DNA of 61,651 bases from Sphingomonas sp. (GCF_013812825.1 NZ_JACCSU010000060.1:1-61651); one strand, 5' to 3'; shown: positions 24,916 through 35,808, counted from the first letter of the stretch. Translations and numbers: made by a program. The notes: a model not told the origin generated them from the letters alone.

Positions 24916-26857
24916 CCCGCCGTGCGAGGGCCGAGGAGACTGCATTGGCGAGCGCGCCGACGGTGAACGGCTTGCGCAACAATTCGTAGCCGACGAGCTG
25001 GTCGGTCTCGCCCTCGCCGACATAGCCGGTGACGAACAGCACGGCGAAGTCGCGGTGAGTGGCCTTGAGGTAGCGGATCAGCTCGGGACCGGTCATCTCG
25101 GGCATGATCACGTCGCTGATGACCAGGTCGAATTCGTGGCTTTCGAACAGCTTGATCGCCTCGGCGCCGCTTGAACAGGCGACCGGCTGGTAATCCAGAT
25201 CCTCCAGCGCATCGACGGTCGCCGCTCGGACCCGCGGATCGTCCTCGACCAGCAGGATGCTCGCTCCCGGGACGTGCGCCTCGCTTTCCGAGCGCTGCAT
25301 GGCCGGGTGGAGGCGCACCGCGGCGGGCGCCGATTCCGTCCGCGGCAAGTAGATCGAGACCGCCGTCCCCTTGCCGAGCTCGCTTTCGATTCCGACCTCG
25401 CCGCCCGACTGGTGCGCAAAGCCGAAGATCTGGCTGAGCCCGAGGCCGGTGCCCTTGCCGACCGGCTTGGTGGTGAAAAACGGCTCGAACGCGCGCTCGA
25501 GGACTTCGGGGGTCATTCCGCAGCCCGTGTCGGTGACGCTGATGCGAATATATTCGCCGGGCCGGACATCCCCGACTTCGTTGGCCTTCAGGGTGACGTT
25601 CGAAGTGGTGATCCGCATGATGCCGGTGCCGTCCATCGCATCGCGCGCGTTGACCGCGAGGTTGACGATGGCGTTCTCGAGCTGGTGCGGGTCGACGTAG
25701 GTCGGCCAGCTGTCGCGGGCGAGGTCGACCTCGACTTGAATTCGCTCGCCGAGCGTCCGGTCGAGCAAGTCGGACATGCCGGCGACCAGCTCGCTGCTGT
25801 CGACCCGCTCGGGGAGCAGCGGCTCGGAGCGGGCAAAAGACAGCAGCCGCCGGGTCAGGGCGGCGGCCCGTGTCGCGCCTTCCATGGCGTTGATGAGATG
25901 GGTCATGACTTCGCGCTTGGGACCGTTCAAGCGGCGTCGGGCGAGATCGATTCCACCGACCACCACCGCCAGCATATTGTTGAAGTCGTGGGCGATGCCG
26001 CCGGTTAGCTGGCCGACCGCCTCCATTTTCTGGACCTGCCGCAATTGCGCTTCGGCGAGCTGCCGCTCGACCGCTTCGGCGCGCAGCGCTTCGTTGGCGT
26101 CCTGCAACTCCTGAGTGCGCTCGGCGACGGCCTGCTCGAGCGCCTCGGCGCGCGCCGACTCGGACTCGGCCTGCCGGCGCGCGGCTGCGTTCTGTCGAAC
26201 CGCCTGGATCGCCACCAGGCCGAGGAAGATGGCGCCGATGCCGACGATGATTCCCAGCCAACTCAGATAATCCGTCAGCCGGTCGGCCTGGGCTGAGAAG
26301 ATTTCGCTCTGCTCGATTCGCTCTCGCAGCGACTTGCGCTCGGCATCGGCGATTTCGTCGAGCTTCCGGGTGACGCGGGGACCAGTGTCGACACGGCCGG
26401 CCGCGTAATAAAAAGAGGTGCCGCCTTCGCCCTGCTGGGCGGCCGCCGCGCGCGCGGCGGGAAACAGCTCGCCGCTGCGCATCGCGTACAATTGCTCGAG
26501 CTCATTGACGCGCTGCCGCTGCTCGGGGCTGGTGCGCACCAGCCGTTCGAGCTGATTGATCTGGTGCCCGGCGAGGCGCCACTGGCTAGAGAAGATGCTG
26601 CCGCTGGTCTTGATGTCCTCGTCGAGGACAAAGCGGCCGAGCGCGGCCTCGGCGCGCGACATGCTGGAATCGACGCCGCGAACGAGCAGCGCGACATTGT
26701 AGGCGCGGCGCTCGGCCTCGAGCGCCTGCTCGCGGGCGTCGTTGGACAGAGCGACGAGGACCACCATGGCCAGCAGGACCAGGGTCGCAATCAGGCCGCC
26801 GGCTGCCGCACCGCCTCGGCGCCAGTCGAAATGCAGCTCGTCCCCCGCCGGCATCAT
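24872..26857 (-). CDS. Hybrid sensor histidine kinase with CHASE3-like sensor and receiver
   Basis: The protein has 661 residues. A membrane helix (about 17-38), a periplasmic four-helix CHASE3-like domain (about 40-190) and a second helix (about 198-220) precede a coiled coil. The dimerisation domain has the phospho-acceptor His290 in [11 protein letters not shown], and the HATPase domain follows ([28 protein letters not shown]). The C-terminal receiver ([28 protein letters not shown]) has no output domain. It lies 47 bases downstream of spt on the same strand, so it may be co-transcribed. Its stop overlaps the cytidylyltransferase end by 44 bases. Confidence 0.92.
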   Translation of the reverse strand: MMPAGDELHFDWRRGGAAAGGLIATLVLLAMVVLVALSNDAREQALEAERRAYNVALLVRGVDSSMSRAEAALGRFVLDEDIKTSGSIFSSQWRLAGHQINQLERLVRTSPEQRQRVNELEQLYAMRSGELFPAARAAAAQQGEGGTSFYYAAGRVDTGPRVTRKLDEIADAERKSLRERIEQSEIFSAQADRLTDYLSWLGIIVGIGAIFLGLVAIQAVRQNAAARRQAESESARAEALEQAVAERTQELQDANEALRAEAVERQLAEAQLRQVQKMEAVGQLTGGIAHDFNNMLAVVVGGIDLARRRLNGPKREVMTHLINAMEGATRAAALTRRLLSFARSEPLLPERVDSSELVAGMSDLLDRTLGERIQVEVDLARDSWPTYVDPHQLENAIVNLAVNARDAMDGTGIMRITTSNVTLKANEVGDVRPGEYIRISVTDTGCGMTPEVLERAFEPFFTTKPVGKGTGLGLSQIFGFAHQSGGEVGIESELGKGTAVSIYLPRTESAPAAVRLHPAMQRSESEAHVPGASILLVEDDPRVRAATVDALEDLDYQPVACSSGAEAIKLFESHEFDLVISDVIMPEMTGPELIRYLKATHRDFAVLFVTGYVGEGETDQLVGYELLRKPFTVGALANAVSSALARRASERPRTSGVAAKG

Positions 26858-26904
26858 GGCGCTAGTCTAGACCTGTATGCTGCCCCGTGAAAGGCGGCTT
26901 GGGG

Positions 26905-28107
26905 TCAGTTTATGCAGCCTGTCGCACGTCCTGCAGCAGCGAACATGCCGAGAACCTCACCGACCTGCTCGCTGCTGTGCTCCGAGCAGAGCGAGCAGCG
27001 CAGCAGCGTCATGCCCGCGGGCGTGGCCGGAGGCCGTGCAAGATTGACGTACAGACCGCGCTCCAAAAGCGCTTCCCACATTGCCGCCCCGGTCTCGAGG
27101 TCGGGCATCAGGACGGCGATGATCGCCGACTGCGGCTCGTCGGTCCCGAGGCTGAAGCCCAATTGCCGGAGGCCCGAGTGAAGCCGCTTGCTGTTCTCCC
27201 AGAGGTGGGCGCGCTTGTCGGCCGCATCCATCAGCTTGCGGATCGAGGTCGCCGCGGTCGCCACCACGGAAGGGGGCAGCGAGGCGGTGAACACGTACGG
27301 CCGGCACACCAGCCTCAGGATTTCGAACTTGGGATGGTTCGAGACGCAAAAGCCGCCGACCGTCCCGACCGACTTGGAGAAGGTGCCGATGATGAAATCG
27401 ACGTCGTCGATCACGCCCTGGGCTTCGGCGACGCCGCGGCCATTTTCCCCGATGAAGCCCATCGAGTGCGCCTCGTCGACCAGCACCATCGCGCCGTTCT
27501 CCTTGGCGACCCGAACCATCTCGGTCAGCGGGGCGACGTCGCCGAGCATCGAATAGACGCCTTCGAGCACGACCAGCTTGCCGGCGCCTTCGGGCACGCG
27601 CTTCAGGCGCTTCTCCAGCGCCTCGACGTCGTTGTGGTGGAACGGCACGATCTGGGCGTTGCCGAGCGCGCAGCCGTCGTAGATCGACGCATGGCTGTCG
27701 ATGTCGAGGACGATATAGTCGTCCTTCCCGGCCAGGGTCGAAATCACGCCGAGGTTCGCCTGGTAGCCGGTGGAAAACACCATCGCGTGGTCCATCGCGT
27801 AGAAGTCGCGCAGCGCCTGCTCGACCGCCCGATGGCCGGAATAGGTGCCGTTGAGCACCCGGCTTCCGGTGGTCCCCGAGCCAAAGTCGTCGAGCGCCTT
27901 CTTGCCGGCCGCGATCACGTCGGGGTCGAAGGTCATCCCCATGTAATTGTAGGTGCCCAGAAGGATGGTGCGCTTGCCGTTGCAAATCGCGACGGTCGGG
28001 CTTTCGACCCGGTCCATCACCAGGTTGAACGGGTCGGTGAGGCCGGTTTCGAGCAGCGTCTCGCGCTGCTCGATCAGCGCGTCGAACTTCGAGAAGAGAT
28101 CGCTCAC
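26905..28107 (-). CDS. spt: Serine palmitoyltransferase
   Basis: Spt condenses serine with a fatty acyl thioester to 3-oxo-sphinganine, the entry step of sphingolipid synthesis. The 400-residue alpha-oxoamine synthase closely resembles Sphingomonas paucimobilis SPT: GTYNYMGMTFDPDVIAAGK, the stacking His139 in SHASIYDG, Asp211 and His214 in LVDEAHSMGF, and Lys245 in GTFSKSVGTVGGF for pyridoxal phosphate. These numbers are 20 lower than in the studied enzyme. A homologous 2-amino-3-ketobutyrate ligase or ALAS is less likely because of the neighbouring dedicated ACP (4-base overlap) and CerR-like gene. Confidence 0.93.
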   Translation of the reverse strand: MSDLFSKFDALIEQRETLLETGLTDPFNLVMDRVESPTVAICNGKRTILLGTYNYMGMTFDPDVIAAGKKALDDFGSGTTGSRVLNGTYSGHRAVEQALRDFYAMDHAMVFSTGYQANLGVISTLAGKDDYIVLDIDSHASIYDGCALGNAQIVPFHHNDVEALEKRLKRVPEGAGKLVVLEGVYSMLGDVAPLTEMVRVAKENGAMVLVDEAHSMGFIGENGRGVAEAQGVIDDVDFIIGTFSKSVGTVGGFCVSNHPKFEILRLVCRPYVFTASLPPSVVATAATSIRKLMDAADKRAHLWENSKRLHSGLRQLGFSLGTDEPQSAIIAVLMPDLETGAAMWEALLERGLYVNLARPPATPAGMTLLRCSLCSEHSSEQVGEVLGMFAAAGRATGCIN

Positions 28108-28352
28108 CGCTCGCCCTGCAGCTGGCCGACCGCGTCGACGAGCTGGCCGACCGTTTCAATCTCGGCGGCTCGGTTCATGCTGATCAGGATGTCGAACTCG
28201 TCCTCGACCGACGCGACGAAGTCCATCACCGTCAAACTGTCCCATTCGAGATCCTGGGCGAACCGCGTGCTTTCGGTCACCGCGATGCCCTTCTTGTTGA
28301 AGGGCTCGATCAGCTTGGCGATTTTGGCAGCGGTCTCGTCTCGATCGGTCAT
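28104..28352 (-). CDS. Acyl carrier protein dedicated to sphingolipid synthesis
   Basis: The protein has 82 residues and is acidic. The phosphopantetheine attachment site is EWDSLTVMDFVASVEDEFD (Ser39), which follows the ACP DSL pattern. It overlaps the spt start by 4 bases (ATGA). In Caulobacter a comparable ACP next to spt supplies the acyl chain to Spt, and tight coupling here suggests the same. The housekeeping fatty-acid ACP would normally sit with fab genes, so this is probably a specialised copy. Confidence 0.92.
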   Translation of the reverse strand: MTDRDETAAKIAKLIEPFNKKGIAVTESTRFAQDLEWDSLTVMDFVASVEDEFDILISMNRAAEIETVGQLVDAVGQLQGER

Positions 28353-28425
28353 GGGCGGCTCGTAGTGGCGGGCATTCGGTTTCGCAACGCAATGGGGCGC
28401 AAAAACGGCGGTTCGGAGCCAGCCC

Positions 28426-29331
28426 TTAAAGCCAGCCCTGGGCCCGGTACCATTGAGCGGTCGCGGTGAGGCCGTCGGGCGTCGCGATCCGCGGTTGCCA
28501 GAGATCCGCGGGAGCCGCATGCGCGGCATCGACGACCCAGTCGGGATGGCAGAAATAGGCGGCGCGATCGGTGGTCAGCTTGGCCTTGTCGCCGCGCAAC
28601 AGCCGGTCGGCCCTGGCGCCCAGCCGGAGCAGTCCCGAAGGGATCGAAAAGCTAAGACCCCGCCGACCGACCGCCGTGCCGAGCGCCTCGGCAAATTCCT
28701 TGTGGCTCCAGGCGCCCGTCCGGCCGTCGTCGGGCTCGATCGTCACGCCGCTCGGGGCGCCGGTCGCCGCCAGCGCGAGTAGCAGGCGGACGAGATCGTC
28801 GGCGTGGAGCAGCGACAGGCGCCCCTCGGGCGGCAGCAGCACGAACCCGAGCTTCGCCATTTTGAATAGTTCGAGCGTCTCCTTGTCACCAGGCCCATAG
28901 ACGGCCGGAGGCCGGACGATCGCAAACGGCAGTCCGGAGTTGGCGACGAGTTGCTCCGACTTCGCCTTGGATGCGCCGTAGAGCGACAAGTTCGGTTCCC
29001 GCGCCGCGAGCGAGGACACATGGACAAAGCGTTTGACGCCGCTCGCCTTGGCTGCGACGAGCATCGCCTGCGTCCCATCGACGTTGCAGCGGTCGAAATC
29101 GGCGGCCGTGCGTCCACTGATCACTCCGGCGACGTGGATCACCGAGTCCGCTCCCGCCACCAGCTTCGCGAGCGCGACTGGCTCCTCGAGCGAGCCGCTT
29201 ACCCAGTCGACGTTTACGCGCGCCGGCAGGGGGCGTCGGGTGAGCGCGCTCACCTGATGGCCGTCCGCTACCGCGGCGTCGAGCAGACGCGAGCCGACGA
29301 AACCCGTGCCGCCGGTGACCGCCAGCTTCAT
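28426..29331 (-). CDS. NAD-dependent epimerase/dehydratase-family reductase, candidate CerR
   Basis: This is a 301-residue extended short-chain dehydrogenase. The Rossmann loop is TGGTGFVGSRLL (residues 6-17). VIHVAGVISGRT follows, then the catalytic YGASKAK pair and VRPPAVYGPGD. It lies 73 bases upstream of acp-spt. In Caulobacter the gene at this position (cerR) reduces the 3-oxo group during ceramide synthesis, so the same is inferred here. Generic sugar epimerases share the fold, so context carries much of the weight. Confidence 0.8.
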   Translation of the reverse strand: MKLAVTGGTGFVGSRLLDAAVADGHQVSALTRRPLPARVNVDWVSGSLEEPVALAKLVAGADSVIHVAGVISGRTAADFDRCNVDGTQAMLVAAKASGVKRFVHVSSLAAREPNLSLYGASKAKSEQLVANSGLPFAIVRPPAVYGPGDKETLELFKMAKLGFVLLPPEGRLSLLHADDLVRLLLALAATGAPSGVTIEPDDGRTGAWSHKEFAEALGTAVGRRGLSFSIPSGLLRLGARADRLLRGDKAKLTTDRAAYFCHPDWVVDAAHAAPADLWQPRIATPDGLTATAQWYRAQGWL

Positions 29332-29341
29332 GGCCGCCGAA

Positions 29342-30432
<1,091 letters not shown>

Positions 30433-30984
30433 TCAGGCCGCGAGAGACTCCTTGTCCTGCGTGGCGGCCGCGCAGGTGAGGTCGAGCGCGAGCATTTTCG
30501 CCGGTGCCTCCGTGCCGCGCCCACAACTCATCCGCGGAGCCGTGATCCCGAGCGGCTCGAAGCCGAGCTTCTCGAGCACTCGCCCCGAAGCCGGGTTGTC
30601 GAGGAAATAAGAAGCCTGGAGCCGCGGCACCCGAAGCGTCCGGGCGATATCGACCAGCGCCGCCGAGGCTTCGGTCGCAAAGCCGCGGCCCCAGAAGGCG
30701 CGCGCGATCCAGTAGCCCAGCTCGACCGCGCCCGACGGTCGCCGACCGAGCCCGCAAGAGCCGACGAGGAGCGGATCACCGTCCGTCCGCTCGAAAGCCA
30801 GGAACGAGGGCAGCACCGGGTCCCGCGGCTGGGCGAGGAACGCCTCGGCGTCGCGCAGCCGATACGGCCACGGCGCGGTCGCGAGATTGCGGACGATCCG
30901 CTCGTCGGCGATCGCGGCGGCAAGCGCCGGCGCATCCTCGGCCCAGCCGGGCCTGAGCAGCAACCGTGCGGTCCTCGTGAACAT
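30433..30984 (-). CDS. GNAT-family N-acetyltransferase (RimJ/RimL-like)
   Basis: The protein has 183 residues of the acetyltransferase_3 type: N-terminal [20 protein letters not shown], strand [20 protein letters not shown] (acetyl-CoA loop) and [22 protein letters not shown]. It probably acetylates an alpha-amino group of a protein or a small amine. It sits between rpmA and obgE on the same strand. The substrate is unknown. Confidence 0.88.
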   Translation of the reverse strand: MFTRTARLLLRPGWAEDAPALAAAIADERIVRNLATAPWPYRLRDAEAFLAQPRDPVLPSFLAFERTDGDPLLVGSCGLGRRPSGAVELGYWIARAFWGRGFATEASAALVDIARTLRVPRLQASYFLDNPASGRVLEKLGFEPLGITAPRMSCGRGTEAPAKMLALDLTCAAATQDKESLAA

Positions 30985-31033
30985 CGTCCTTCTCCCACCG
31001 GGGCCCGTCGGCGGGCCCGAGACTGTTGGGAGA

Positions 31034-31129
31034 AGACAAAAAGAAAGGGAGCGGAGGGGGCTTCCCTCTTCTCCCTTGTGGCTTCGATCCTGTGGATCTC
31101 GTCCGGGCCGCCCCCTTGGGGAACGGCCC
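31034..31129 (-). terminator. Terminator region downstream of rpmA
   Basis: Read on the minus strand, two hairpins follow the rpmA stop. The first is GGGCCG (31105-31110) with CGGCCC (31124-31129), with CCCC/GGGG inside. The second is AAGGGAG (complement of 31071-31077) with CTCCCTT (complement of 31045-31051), with an inner GAGGG/CCCTC stem, followed at once by TCTTTTTG. The second looks like a proper intrinsic terminator for the rplU-rpmA operon. Confidence 0.7.
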
Positions 31130-31143
31130 TTTATCGACCGTCC

Positions 31144-31410
31144 CTATTCGCTTGCTTCCGCCGGCATGACGTGGACGTACTTTCGCCCGAGCTTGCCATC
31201 GCGGAAGGCGACCGAGCCGTCGGTAAGCGCAAAGAGGGTATGGTCCTTGCCGATGCCGACGTTGTCGCCGGGGTGCCAGCGCGTGCCTCGCTGGCGCACG
31301 ATAATGTTGCCGGCGCGGGCCGACTGGCCGCCGAACAATTTGACGCCGAGGCGCTTGCTCTCGCTGTCGCGGCCGTTGCGGGAACTGCCGCCTGCTTTCT
31401 TATGTGCCAT
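31144..31410 (-). CDS. rpmA: 50S ribosomal protein L27
   Basis: The protein has 88 residues, begins [20 protein letters not shown] and has the conserved [19 protein letters not shown] and DHTLFAL segments. The mature N-terminus of L27 reaches toward the peptidyl transferase centre. It is the second gene of the rplU-rpmA operon, 5 bases after rplU. Confidence 0.98.
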   Translation of the reverse strand: MAHKKAGGSSRNGRDSESKRLGVKLFGGQSARAGNIIVRQRGTRWHPGDNVGIGKDHTLFALTDGSVAFRDGKLGRKYVHVMPAEASE

Positions 31411-31415
31411 TTGAA

Positions 31416-32039
31416 CTACTTCTTGGGTTTGGCTGGTTTCTTGGCGGCGCCCTTAGCAGGCGCTTCCTTTTTTGTCGACGGGGCCTCGGCCTTGGCCTTG
31501 TCGCCGGCAGCCTTTTTCGGCTTGGCCGGCTTGGGCTTCGCCGCAGCCTTGGTCTGCTGATCGGGGTTGGCCGCGGTCTCGCTCTCGGGCGCGGGATTCT
31601 CGGTCGGAACGGCCGCAGCCTGTCCCTTGACGTCGGGATCGCCGGCGTTGGCCTGGGCCGCTGCTTCCTTCTTGGCCGCCGCGGCGGGAGCATCCTTGGC
31701 GGCCTTCGCGGGCTTGGAGTCCTGCTTCTTCTCGGCCTTGTGGTCGCCGATCGCGACGATCCTCAGGATCGTGTGCTGCTGTCGGTGGCCCTGCTTGCGC
31801 CGGTAATTGTGGCGGCGGCGCTTCTTGAACACCGTCACCTTGTCGCCCTTGGCCTGGGCGACGATCTCGGCCGCGACCTTCAGCCCGTCGACGGACTTGA
31901 GGTCGGAGCCCTCGCCGGCGAGCAGCACGTCGCTGATGTCGACCCGGTCGCCGGCTTCACCGGCCAGCCTCTCGACGACGATCTTGTCTCCCGGGGCGAC
32001 GCGATACTGCTTGCCGCCCGTGCGCACGACTGCGAACAT
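31416..32039 (-). CDS. rplU: 50S ribosomal protein L21 with a long Lys/Ala/Pro tail
   Basis: The protein has 207 residues, about twice the usual length. Residues 1-105 are a normal L21: [28 protein letters not shown] and [20 protein letters not shown]. From about residue 110 comes a low-complexity tail rich in Lys, Ala and Pro ([18 protein letters not shown], then [20 protein letters not shown]), ending AKKPAKPKK. Alanine/lysine tails on L21 are seen in some Alphaproteobacteria. The tail here is probably disordered and may extend from the ribosome surface to touch rRNA. Confidence 0.96.
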   Translation of the reverse strand: MFAVVRTGGKQYRVAPGDKIVVERLAGEAGDRVDISDVLLAGEGSDLKSVDGLKVAAEIVAQAKGDKVTVFKKRRRHNYRRKQGHRQQHTILRIVAIGDHKAEKKQDSKPAKAAKDAPAAAAKKEAAAQANAGDPDVKGQAAAVPTENPAPESETAANPDQQTKAAAKPKPAKPKKAAGDKAKAEAPSTKKEAPAKGAAKKPAKPKK

Positions 32040-32312
32040 TGGCTCTTCTCTTCTCGTCAGAAATGACCGTTCCGCGCACGTTTAGCGCCCAAGCACTGCG
32101 GGTCGCGGAAAGGGAGCCGCCTATGGCAGCGGCTATGCCCTGTCAACCGGAGAGGCCGTGGCGAACGCTGTTGCGCCCGGACCACAACCTCGATCAATCT
32201 TGGCCCTCTGGCGTTTGGCGCTTGCCTGCCGCGCACATTGCGACAAGCTCGCTTTTCGGCGCGCATTCGCGAGGAATCGGACTCGCGTTGCGCCGTTGTT
32301 GGGGGATGTACC

Positions 32313-34949
32313 ATGTCCAAGCACGCCATCCGTTCATTGATGCTCGCTACGCTTTCGCCGCTGGCACTGGCCTCCCCGGCGGCTGCCCAGCAGAACCAGG
32401 AAGCTGTCCAGGACGCTCCCGAGGCGCAGAGGCAGGGCGAGCTGCCAGACCAGTCGACGATCGTCGTCACCGGCACCCGCCGGACCGACCGGACGGTTGC
32501 CGACAGCCCAGTGCCGGTTGATGTAATTTCTGCCGAGAGCCTCAGCCAGAGCGGCCACACGGAGATCAACCGGGCGCTCACCCAGGAAGTGCCGAGCTTC
32601 AACTTCCCGCAGCCGGCGATCACCGACGGCACCGACGTGATTCGCCCGGCGACCCTGCGCGGCCTGTCGCCGGACCAGACGCTGGTGCTGATCAACGGCA
32701 AGCGCCGACACACATCGGCGCTGCTCAACATCAACGGCTCGGTCGGGCGGGGTTCGGCTGCGGTCGACATCAACCTCATCCCGACCATCGCCTTGTCGCG
32801 GGTCGAGGTGCTGCGCGACGGCGCCGCCGCGCAATATGGCTCCGACGCGATCGCCGGGGTGATCAACTTCCAGCTTCGAAGCGCCCGCTCGGGCGGCAGG
32901 GCGAGTGTTACCTACGGGCAATATTTCACGCGCGTCAACGACATCCAGACGTACGACTCGGTGGTGGTCGGCCCCGGCAACACGCCGGTGTTCTCGCCGG
33001 ACGGCACGCTCCAGCTCGACTACACCGGCGAAGACCGCAGGCGGCGCGACGGCGAGACGCTGACGCTTGCGGGCGTCGTCGGCCTGCCGGTCGGCTCGGC
33101 GGGCCACGTCAACATCGCCGCGGAGTTCCAGGACCGCAACGACACCAACCGCACCGGGGCCGACCCGCGGCGGCAATATCCGCTGATCGGTTCGGCGCTC
33201 GACCCGCGCGAGCTGGAGTTCAACCGATTCAGCCACCGCTACGGGGACCCGGAGACTCGCGACACGAAGATCTTCGCCAACGCCGAAATGCCGTTCGGCG
33301 GCGAAGGCGGCACCGAAGCCTACGCGTTCGCCAGCTACAACGACCGCCAGGGCGAGAGCGCCGGATTCTATCGCCGGGCGCTCGATGCGCGCAACAATCG
33401 GGCCATCTACCCCAACGGCTTCCTGCCGCTGATCACCACCGACACCGACGATTATTCGGGTACCGTCGGGGTTCGCGGCGACATGTCCGGCTGGCGCTGG
33501 GACCTGTCGGGCCAGTATGGCCGCGACCGCGTCGACTTCCGCATCGTCAACTCGCTCAACCGCTCGCTCGGCCCTGACTCCCCGACCGAGTTCGACTCCG
33601 GCGGCCTCAAGTACGGGCAGACTCTGTTCAACCTCGACGTCAGCCGCGACCTCGTGCTCGGCTTTGCCGAAAAGACGACGCTGTCGCTCGGCGCCGAATA
33701 CCGCCGCGAGGCTTTCGACATCCGCCCGGGCGAGCCCAACAGCTACATCAGCGGCTCGTTCGGCGGCGCCCCCGGAGCCCAGGTGTTCCCCGGCTTCACT
33801 CCGACCATCGCCGGCCAGCAGGTCGACCGCGAGCGCAAACGCAACAACAAGTCGCTCTACGCCGAGATCGACAGCGACATCAGCTCCATGTTCAATGTCC
33901 AGGCGGCGCTTCGCTACGAGAATTATTCCGACTTCGGGACCGACCTCAACTGGAAGCTGGCGTCGCGAGTCGAGCCGGTCCGCGGCTTTGCACTGCGCGC
34001 GTCCGCCTCGACCGGCTTCCGAGCGCCTTCGCTCCAGCAGCAGTTCTACGCCGCTCAAGCGACCAACAATGTCGTCGGCGTGGGCCTGCTCGACACGGTC
34101 ACCCTGCCGGTCGACAATCCCGCTGCGCTCGCGCTCGGTTCGAGCCCGCTCGATGCCGAGCAGTCGATGAGCTTTTCAGGCGGGTTGGTGGTGAGCGCGG
34201 TGCCGCGGCTGAACGTCACCGTGGATGCCTATCAGGTCGACATCGACGACCGCATCCTGGTGACCGAGAATCTCGGAGCGTTCGGCACTTCGGCGCAGCG
34301 AGCCGCGGTCCTTGCGATTTTGTCGGCCGCGGGCTTCCCAAGCGTCGCGGCGGCGCGGTTCTTCGTCAACGGAGTCGACACCCGGACCCGCGGGCTCGAC
34401 CTCGTCGCCACATACCGCGTGGCGATGGCCGACATGGGCCGGCTCAACCTGACCGGCGGCTTCAATCTCAACAAGACCAAGATCACTCGGAATGCCGCGG
34501 TGCCGGGGGCGCTCGCGACGATTCCGGGCCTGGCCCTGTTCAGCCGCCTCGAATCGCGCCGGCTCACGCACGGTCAGCCGCGCAACAAGATCAACGCCTC
34601 GGCCGACTACGACCACCACTGGTTCGGAGCGACGCTGCGCGCGACCCGCTACGGAAAGGTGCTGGCTGCCGGCAACGACGAGTTCACCGACGTCAACCTG
34701 AAGCCCAAGACGATCACCGACCTCGAATTGCGCGTCAAGCCGATGGGCGACCGCTTCACCCTGGCGCTTGGCGGCAACAACATTTTCGATGTCTATCCGA
34801 CCAACACGCCCCGCGGCCGAGCGGTCGATCCAGCAACCGGCCTGGAGCGCAACTACCCGGACACCAACTACGCGCTCCCCTTCTCGCAATTCTCGCCGTT
34901 CGGATTCAACGGCCGATTCCTCTACGGGCGGCTCTCGGCGAACTTCTGA
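32313..34949 (+). CDS. TonB-dependent outer membrane receptor
   Basis: The protein has 878 residues. A signal peptide ends near ALASPAAA. The TonB box region is STIVVTGTRR, with a plug domain containing PATLRGLSPDQTLVLINGKR and VEVLRDGAAAQYGSDAIAG. A 22-strand barrel ends in a terminal aromatic strand (GRFLYGRLSANF). The C-terminal half matches the siderophore/vitamin-type barrel, but the ligand is unknown. A GGGGGA ribosome binding site lies about 6 bases before the ATG at 32313. No sigma/anti-sigma pair is adjacent, so signalling is not suggested. Confidence 0.94.
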   Translation: MSKHAIRSLMLATLSPLALASPAAAQQNQEAVQDAPEAQRQGELPDQSTIVVTGTRRTDRTVADSPVPVDVISAESLSQSGHTEINRALTQEVPSFNFPQPAITDGTDVIRPATLRGLSPDQTLVLINGKRRHTSALLNINGSVGRGSAAVDINLIPTIALSRVEVLRDGAAAQYGSDAIAGVINFQLRSARSGGRASVTYGQYFTRVNDIQTYDSVVVGPGNTPVFSPDGTLQLDYTGEDRRRRDGETLTLAGVVGLPVGSAGHVNIAAEFQDRNDTNRTGADPRRQYPLIGSALDPRELEFNRFSHRYGDPETRDTKIFANAEMPFGGEGGTEAYAFASYNDRQGESAGFYRRALDARNNRAIYPNGFLPLITTDTDDYSGTVGVRGDMSGWRWDLSGQYGRDRVDFRIVNSLNRSLGPDSPTEFDSGGLKYGQTLFNLDVSRDLVLGFAEKTTLSLGAEYRREAFDIRPGEPNSYISGSFGGAPGAQVFPGFTPTIAGQQVDRERKRNNKSLYAEIDSDISSMFNVQAALRYENYSDFGTDLNWKLASRVEPVRGFALRASASTGFRAPSLQQQFYAAQATNNVVGVGLLDTVTLPVDNPAALALGSSPLDAEQSMSFSGGLVVSAVPRLNVTVDAYQVDIDDRILVTENLGAFGTSAQRAAVLAILSAAGFPSVAAARFFVNGVDTRTRGLDLVATYRVAMADMGRLNLTGGFNLNKTKITRNAAVPGALATIPGLALFSRLESRRLTHGQPRNKINASADYDHHWFGATLRATRYGKVLAAGNDEFTDVNLKPKTITDLELRVKPMGDRFTLALGGNNIFDVYPTNTPRGRAVDPATGLERNYPDTNYALPFSQFSPFGFNGRFLYGRLSANF

Positions 34950-34957
34950 GGGGTCGG

Positions 34958-34977
34958 GGGAGGGCCTCGGCCCTCCC
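34958..34977. terminator. Hairpin between the convergent receptor and hspQ genes
   Basis: GGGAGGGCC (34958-34966) pairs perfectly with GGCCCTCCC (34969-34977). It lies 8 bases after the receptor stop and 21 bases before the hspQ stop on the other strand. There is no T-run, so it may be a weak bidirectional terminator or a barrier to exonucleases. Confidence 0.5.
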
Positions 34978-34998
34978 TGCGCGGCGGCGTCGCGCGGG

Positions 34999-35370
34999 CT
35001 AGTGCCGGTGCTCGCGCCTTAGCAGGTAGCGGCCTTCGTCGAAGCGGTCGAACAGCGAGTCGATCGCCGGATGGTCGATCGGCTCGTCGCTGTCGTCGGG
35101 CACCAGATTCTGCTGGCTGACGTAGGCGACGTAGCTCGCTTCGCTGTTCTCGGCGAGCAGATGATAGAAGGGCTGGTCCTTGGACGGCCGCATGGCCTCG
35201 GGGATCGCCTCGTACCACTCCTGGCTGTTGGCGAACTCCGGGTCGACGTCGAAGATCACTCCGCGAAAGTCGAGCAGGCGGTGGCGCACGACTTCGCCGA
35301 TCGCAAAGCGCGCCAGGGGGATTGATGACAAGTCGGCCGACATGCCGCTGAAACGATCAGTTGGGGACAT
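34999..35370 (-). CDS. hspQ: Heat shock protein HspQ (YccV family)
   Basis: The protein has 123 residues. The YccV/HspQ fold shows in RFAIGEVVRHRLLDFRGVIF, DVDPEF, PSKDQPFYHLLAENSE and YVSQQNLVPDD. In E. coli, HspQ is a specificity enhancer of Lon protease and binds hemimethylated DNA. An internal ATG at 35343 would give a 114-residue form that begins at the family start, and it may be the true start. Confidence 0.9.
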   Translation of the reverse strand: MSPTDRFSGMSADLSSIPLARFAIGEVVRHRLLDFRGVIFDVDPEFANSQEWYEAIPEAMRPSKDQPFYHLLAENSEASYVAYVSQQNLVPDDSDEPIDHPAIDSLFDRFDEGRYLLRREHRH

Positions 35371-35493
35371 GGCTGCAATCTAGGGACGCTTCAGTTTCAG
35401 GCAAGGACCGCGAGGCTAGGCAACTCCGGGAGGCGCTGCTAGAGCGCGCGTCCGACCGAAAGCCGGCTTGCACCGGCCAGCACCCGGGACTGC

Positions 35494-35583
<90 letters not shown>

Positions 35584-35808
35584 CCCAACAGCCAAACCAG
35601 CCTGGTCTTCGAGCGAGCTAGTCCACCGCTCGGAAGCAGGCGGTAATTTGCGACATGACCGCCGATTGCCTGTAGCTGCAGGCACGACATGGACGTGCCG
35701 CACTTGAGTACCACGACGCCAATCTCAGCGTGGGCTATGGCGGTCGCATACTTGGCCGACGCCTGTTGCATGTTAGAGTAAGTGCGCAACCCTGGGGGCA
35801 CTCCGGCA

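Noticed and set aside
31001-31018. GGGCCCG/CGGGCCC hairpin upstream of the GNAT gene as a terminator
   Set aside because: No T-run on either strand; the real rpmA terminator lies at 31034-31077.
32334-34058. 574-codon minus-strand open frame opposite the TonB-dependent receptor
   Set aside because: Shadow of the receptor; low-complexity Ala/Val/Arg composition and no start signal.
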